This document shows positions 61,375 to 64,000 of a stretch of 64,000 bases of DNA, piece after piece; positions within the stretch are counted from its first letter, which is position 1; every line of letters begins with the position of its first letter. The position numbers and the translations under genes are program-made. The notes below the pieces were generated by a model, which made no database searches, was not told where the DNA came from, and saw nothing but the letters and a program-made list of their open reading frames with translations. The DNA is from JACVRN01 sp036389255 (GTDB lineage: Bacteria > Acidobacteriota > Blastocatellia > Pyrinomonadales > Pyrinomonadaceae): the NCBI GenBank assembly GCA_036389255.1, contig DASVQI010000024.1, positions 434,001 to 498,000 on the forward strand. The letters run 5' to 3'.

Positions 61375-62217
61375 ATGAAGATTTTAGTCACAGGCGGGAG
61401 CGGTTATCTGGGCACGCACGTTCGCCGCTTCTTTAACGCAGACGATTTCTCGCGCCGCTCAGGTCGCAACATTCTGGACACGTATGATTTGAGCATCGTG
61501 CAGGAATACGATGTGGTCATACATCTGGCCGCGCATCTGGACAAAGACCCTGCCGCCGCACAGGAATGCTTTCGTATCAACACTGAAGGCACGGCGAGCG
61601 TCCTTCGCCACATGCGTCAGGGCGCGGTCTTCATCTACGCTTCCACGAAGGATGTCTACGGCGCGTACGCGGAGGAATACGCGGAAGTGCCGGAAAGCTG
61701 CCCGACTGATTACTGCGGCCAATCCGCCCTTGAATGGTCAAAGCTCATGGGCGAGCGTTACGTGGAATTCTACGCGGCGCAATCTTATTTGCGCGCCTGC
61801 ATCTTTCGCATGTCCACCGTCTACGCCCGGCCATCCGAGGGCAACGAGCCGAACTTCGTCACGCATTACGTCGAATCGGTCAAGCGAGGCTGGCCCATAC
61901 GCTTTCCGGCCGGAGGCCAGCCCGTGCGCGACATCCTGCACGTTGACGACTTCTCGCGCGCCTGCAAGCTCTTCATAGATTCCTCGCACGCTCGCGGGCT
62001 GTATAATATCGGCGGAGGCCGCGAGACGGCCGTCTCTTTGCGCGAGATGGTCGAAAGGGTCGGGCGCATGATTGAGCTTGTGCCGAACATAGACGAGACG
62101 GCGCAACTGCCCGCGCCGGTTCCCTTCAACTATGTGACAGACCTTGCGCGCATAGGCACGGAGTTGGGCTGGCGTCCGGAGATAAGCGTCGAAGAGGGAC
62201 TCAGAAGCCTGCTGTGA
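61375..62217 (+). CDS. NAD-dependent epimerase/dehydratase-like protein with altered active site
   Basis: 280 residues from ATG at 61375. VTGGSGYLGTHVRRFF (~5-20) is the NAD loop and IYASTKDVYG the Ser/Thr strand. Around residues 113-127 the sequence CGQSALEWSKLMGE keeps Lys123 of the YxxxK site but has Leu119 where Tyr is expected; the Tyr at 113 is six residues too early. It is the first gene of a heptose/LPS unit (waaF overlaps its end by 4 bp). It may be a sugar-nucleotide enzyme with changed chemistry or a non-catalytic relative. Confidence 0.85.
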   Translation: MKILVTGGSGYLGTHVRRFFNADDFSRRSGRNILDTYDLSIVQEYDVVIHLAAHLDKDPAAAQECFRINTEGTASVLRHMRQGAVFIYASTKDVYGAYAEEYAEVPESCPTDYCGQSALEWSKLMGERYVEFYAAQSYLRACIFRMSTVYARPSEGNEPNFVTHYVESVKRGWPIRFPAGGQPVRDILHVDDFSRACKLFIDSSHARGLYNIGGGRETAVSLREMVERVGRMIELVPNIDETAQLPAPVPFNYVTDLARIGTELGWRPEISVEEGLRSLL

Positions 62218-63302
62218 GAGAAAGCTCTATCCAACCTGAAGGAATCAGGCGCGTAGTCGTGCGCGGCACAAACTGGGTCGGTGACGCAGTCATGACCGTC
62301 CCGGCGCTGCTAGAGCTGCGGCGTGTGCTGCCCCGCGCGCACATCACGCTCGCCACGCGCCCGTGGGCCGAAGGGCTCTTCCGCGACGCAGACTTTCTGG
62401 ATGACATTCTGATTTACGACCGCCCGCGCCGCTCGCCCGGCGCTCTGCTACGGCAGGTCAGAGAGTGGCGCAGGCGCTCGTTTGATTTGGCGATTCTTTT
62501 TCAGAACGCGTTCGAGGCGGCTGCGATAGCCGGATTGGCGCGCGTGCCCCTGCGCGTGGGCTACTCGACCGACGGTCGAAGGCCGCTCCTGACGCAACCG
62601 CTCGCGCTTCCCCTGTGGAGAAGCGAGCGCCACGAAGTCTTCTACTACCTGAACATCGTGAGCGAGCTTGAGCGTCTTCTATACGGCGCGTCGCGTGTGG
62701 AGGAACGGGAGCCGCGCTTCATGCTCGGAGTCTCGGAAGAGAGAAAGCGGGAGGCATTTCAGATGTTGAGCCAGCACGGAGCAAGGGACGGGCGAAAGCT
62801 CTTTGCGCTCTGTCCGGGCTCTACCAACAGTCGCGCCAAGCGCTGGCCCGCCGAGAGATTCGCCTCGCTCGCAGACCGCCTGATAGAAGAGATGTACGCG
62901 GACGTTCTGCTTGTAGGCTCAACTGACGAAGCGCTGGTGTCGCAGGAAGTCGCGCGGCTCATGCGTCACAAGCCGGTTATGTTGACGGGCGAGACAGACC
63001 TCGCGCAACTGACAGCCATCCTGAGTGTGGCTGACCTGCTGGTTACGAACGACACTGGCCCGGCTCACATCGCGGCGGCTCTTGGCCGTCCGACTCTAGT
63101 CATCTTCGGCCCGACAGACCCGCGAACGACCAGACCCTTCTCAGCTTCGGCCGAAGTCGTCAGGCGACCGCCCGATTGCGCGCCCTGCATGCTCAGGGAT
63201 TGTCCTATAGACCATCGCTGTATGACCGCGATTTCTCATGAAGAGGTCTTTGAGCGCGTGGCCAGCATGATGAAAGTGGCGCGGGTGGAGGTGGGAGCTT
63301 GA
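62214..63302 (+). CDS. waaF: ADP-heptose:LPS heptosyltransferase II
   Basis: 362 residues, GT9. VVRGTNWVGDAVMTVPALLE (~14-33), CPGSTNSRAKRWPAERF (~200-216) and VTNDTGPAHIAAALGRPTLV (~279-298) are the family's signatures. It adds the second heptose to the LPS inner core at the cytosolic face. GTG at 62214 overlaps the previous stop and the stop overlaps gmhB, so the three genes are coupled. Confidence 0.92.
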   Translation: MRESSIQPEGIRRVVVRGTNWVGDAVMTVPALLELRRVLPRAHITLATRPWAEGLFRDADFLDDILIYDRPRRSPGALLRQVREWRRRSFDLAILFQNAFEAAAIAGLARVPLRVGYSTDGRRPLLTQPLALPLWRSERHEVFYYLNIVSELERLLYGASRVEEREPRFMLGVSEERKREAFQMLSQHGARDGRKLFALCPGSTNSRAKRWPAERFASLADRLIEEMYADVLLVGSTDEALVSQEVARLMRHKPVMLTGETDLAQLTAILSVADLLVTNDTGPAHIAAALGRPTLVIFGPTDPRTTRPFSASAEVVRRPPDCAPCMLRDCPIDHRCMTAISHEEVFERVASMMKVARVEVGA

Positions 63303-63868
63303 GGCGGCCTGCGGTCTTTATGGATCGTGACGGCACGATTTCCGAGGAGGTCGGCTACGTCAATCATCCTTCGCGCTACAGGGTCTTTCCCTTCTCGGCT
63401 GAGGCGGTCAGGCTGTTGAACGAGCGCGGCTGGCTGGCGATTCTGGTCACGAATCAAGCGGGCGTGGCTCGCGGTTACTTCACGGAAGATTTAATCGCAG
63501 AAGTCCACGGCCTGCTCCGCGCAGAGCTTGAGCGCGCGGGCGCAAGGCTCGACGCAATCTACTACTGCGCGCATCATCCTTCGGTCGGAGAGCCGCCCTT
63601 TCGTCTGGACTGCGACTGCCGAAAGCCACGGCCCGGCCTGATACATCGCGCGAGCGCAGAGTTTGACATAGACCTTTCTAGAAGCTGGATGATTGGCGAC
63701 CGCTACAGCGACATAGTGCTGGCGCACAACGCAGGCGTGCGTTCCTGCTTCGTCTTGACCGGATACGGGCGCGGCGAATGGGAATACCAGAGCCGGGACT
63801 GGCAACACCAGCCCGAAATGGTAGCGGAAAATCTACTCGAAGCGGTGAAGAAAATCAGTGACGAGTGA
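63299..63868 (+). CDS. gmhB: D,D-heptose 1,7-bisphosphate 7-phosphatase
   Basis: 189 residues, HAD family IIIA. Nucleophile Asp9 and Asp11 in FMDRDGTISEEVGY, LVTNQAGVARGYF, zinc ligands Cys90, His92, Cys105 and Cys107 (CAHHP, CDCRKP), and GDRYSDIVLAHNAG. It dephosphorylates heptose-1,7-bisphosphate in ADP-heptose synthesis. TTG at 63299 overlaps waaF by 4 bp. The C-terminal codons and TGA stop are part of a heptamer element. Confidence 0.93.
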   Translation: MRRPAVFMDRDGTISEEVGYVNHPSRYRVFPFSAEAVRLLNERGWLAILVTNQAGVARGYFTEDLIAEVHGLLRAELERAGARLDAIYYCAHHPSVGEPPFRLDCDCRKPRPGLIHRASAEFDIDLSRSWMIGDRYSDIVLAHNAGVRSCFVLTGYGRGEWEYQSRDWQHQPEMVAENLLEAVKKISDE

Positions 63869-63932
63869 CAAGTGACAAGTGACGAGCAAGAATAAGAACT
63901 TCTCCTTAACTCGTCACTTGTCACTCGTCACT
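63857..63932. repeat. Intergenic hairpin element, type A copy 5 (best conserved)
   Basis: GTGACGAGTGACAAGTGACA on the left and TCGTCACTTGTCACTCGTCA on the right; centre CAAGAATAAGAACTTCTCC then TTAAC. It supplies the gmhB stop and ends 16 bp before the next probable start. Confidence 0.85.
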
Positions 63933-63948
63933 GCCTTTAGGAGGTTGA

Positions 63949-64000
63949 TTGAGCTCTGAGCGGACAGTTGAGCAGGAACGGCTGGCTTCAATCGTCGGGC
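63949..64000 (+). CDS. Start of next gene (cut by window edge)
   Basis: TTG at 63949 preceded by GGAGG, open to the edge (17 codons: SSERTVEQERLASIVG...). Position after waaF-gmhB would suit a heptose kinase/adenylyltransferase (HldE-like), but that is only context. Confidence 0.4.
   Translation, partial: MSSERTVEQERLASIVG

Noticed and set aside
63857..63932. Tandem heptamers considered as a CRISPR array
   Set aside because: Units are 7 bp, degenerate, without spacers, and arranged as two complementary arms; no cas genes.

Overview
The window looks like a chromosomal segment of a moderately GC-rich, Gram-negative, aerobic bacterium, most likely an acidobacterium of the Blastocatellia/Pyrinomonadaceae type. 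This rests on gene content only: LpxD, heptosyltransferase II and GmhB imply an LPS outer membrane; a winged-helix/TolB-like/TPR regulator, a TPR protein with a TonB C-terminal domain, carboxypeptidase-regulatory-domain TonB receptors, DUF6335 and DUF4337 proteins are typical of that phylum. No tRNA, rRNA, transposase, phage or CRISPR locus was seen. About 57 genes are supported, one cut by each window edge.

Layout. 0-15 kb is a mostly minus-strand run: MEDS-GAF sensor (partial), MidA-like methyltransferase, zinc-ribbon membrane protein, DinB-like protein, aldehyde dehydrogenase, aconitase AcnA, DUF6335 (plus), cyclophilin lipoprotein, Dtd, DUF4337, TPR-TonB, SDR, GatB and a secreted coiled-coil protein. 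15.5-22 kb is a vitamin B12 uptake locus on the minus strand: riboswitch, btuF, btuC, btuD, second riboswitch, btuB. 22-32.7 kb holds MtnA, UDP-sugar enzymes, a FecR-like protein, an isoaspartyl peptidase and the winged-helix/TPR regulator. 32.8-39.6 kb is a plus-strand group: coaBC, two tandem family-4-like uracil-DNA glycosylases, priA, lpxD. 40-48 kb (minus): ferritin-like protein, SDR, MGDG-synthase-like glycosyltransferase with a radical SAM partner, and an NtrX/NtrY pair. 48-51.6 kb (plus): CPBP protease, then ECF sigma, anti-sigma-like protein and two DUF4252-type proteins. 51.7-60 kb: citrate synthase, SAM hydrolase, Gly-zipper protein, cysteine desulfurase with NifU-like scaffold, MscL, class A PBP. 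60-64 kb (plus): potassium channel, epimerase-like SDR, waaF, gmhB and the start of another gene, an LPS heptose cluster.

The most striking signal is non-coding. About 20 hairpin elements of roughly 50-140 bp fill the gaps between genes. Their arms are built from degenerate 7-9 bp tandem words and fall into at least eight unrelated arm types, yet many share a similar centre: an AAGAA-rich half followed by a TCTTTAACTCRTCA-like half. They often abut the neighbouring genes, supplying the stop codon of several and the apparent start of one, and copies are embedded in peripheral stems of both cobalamin riboswitches. Separately, convergent gene pairs end in long hairpins, three with perfect stems of 21-28 bp.
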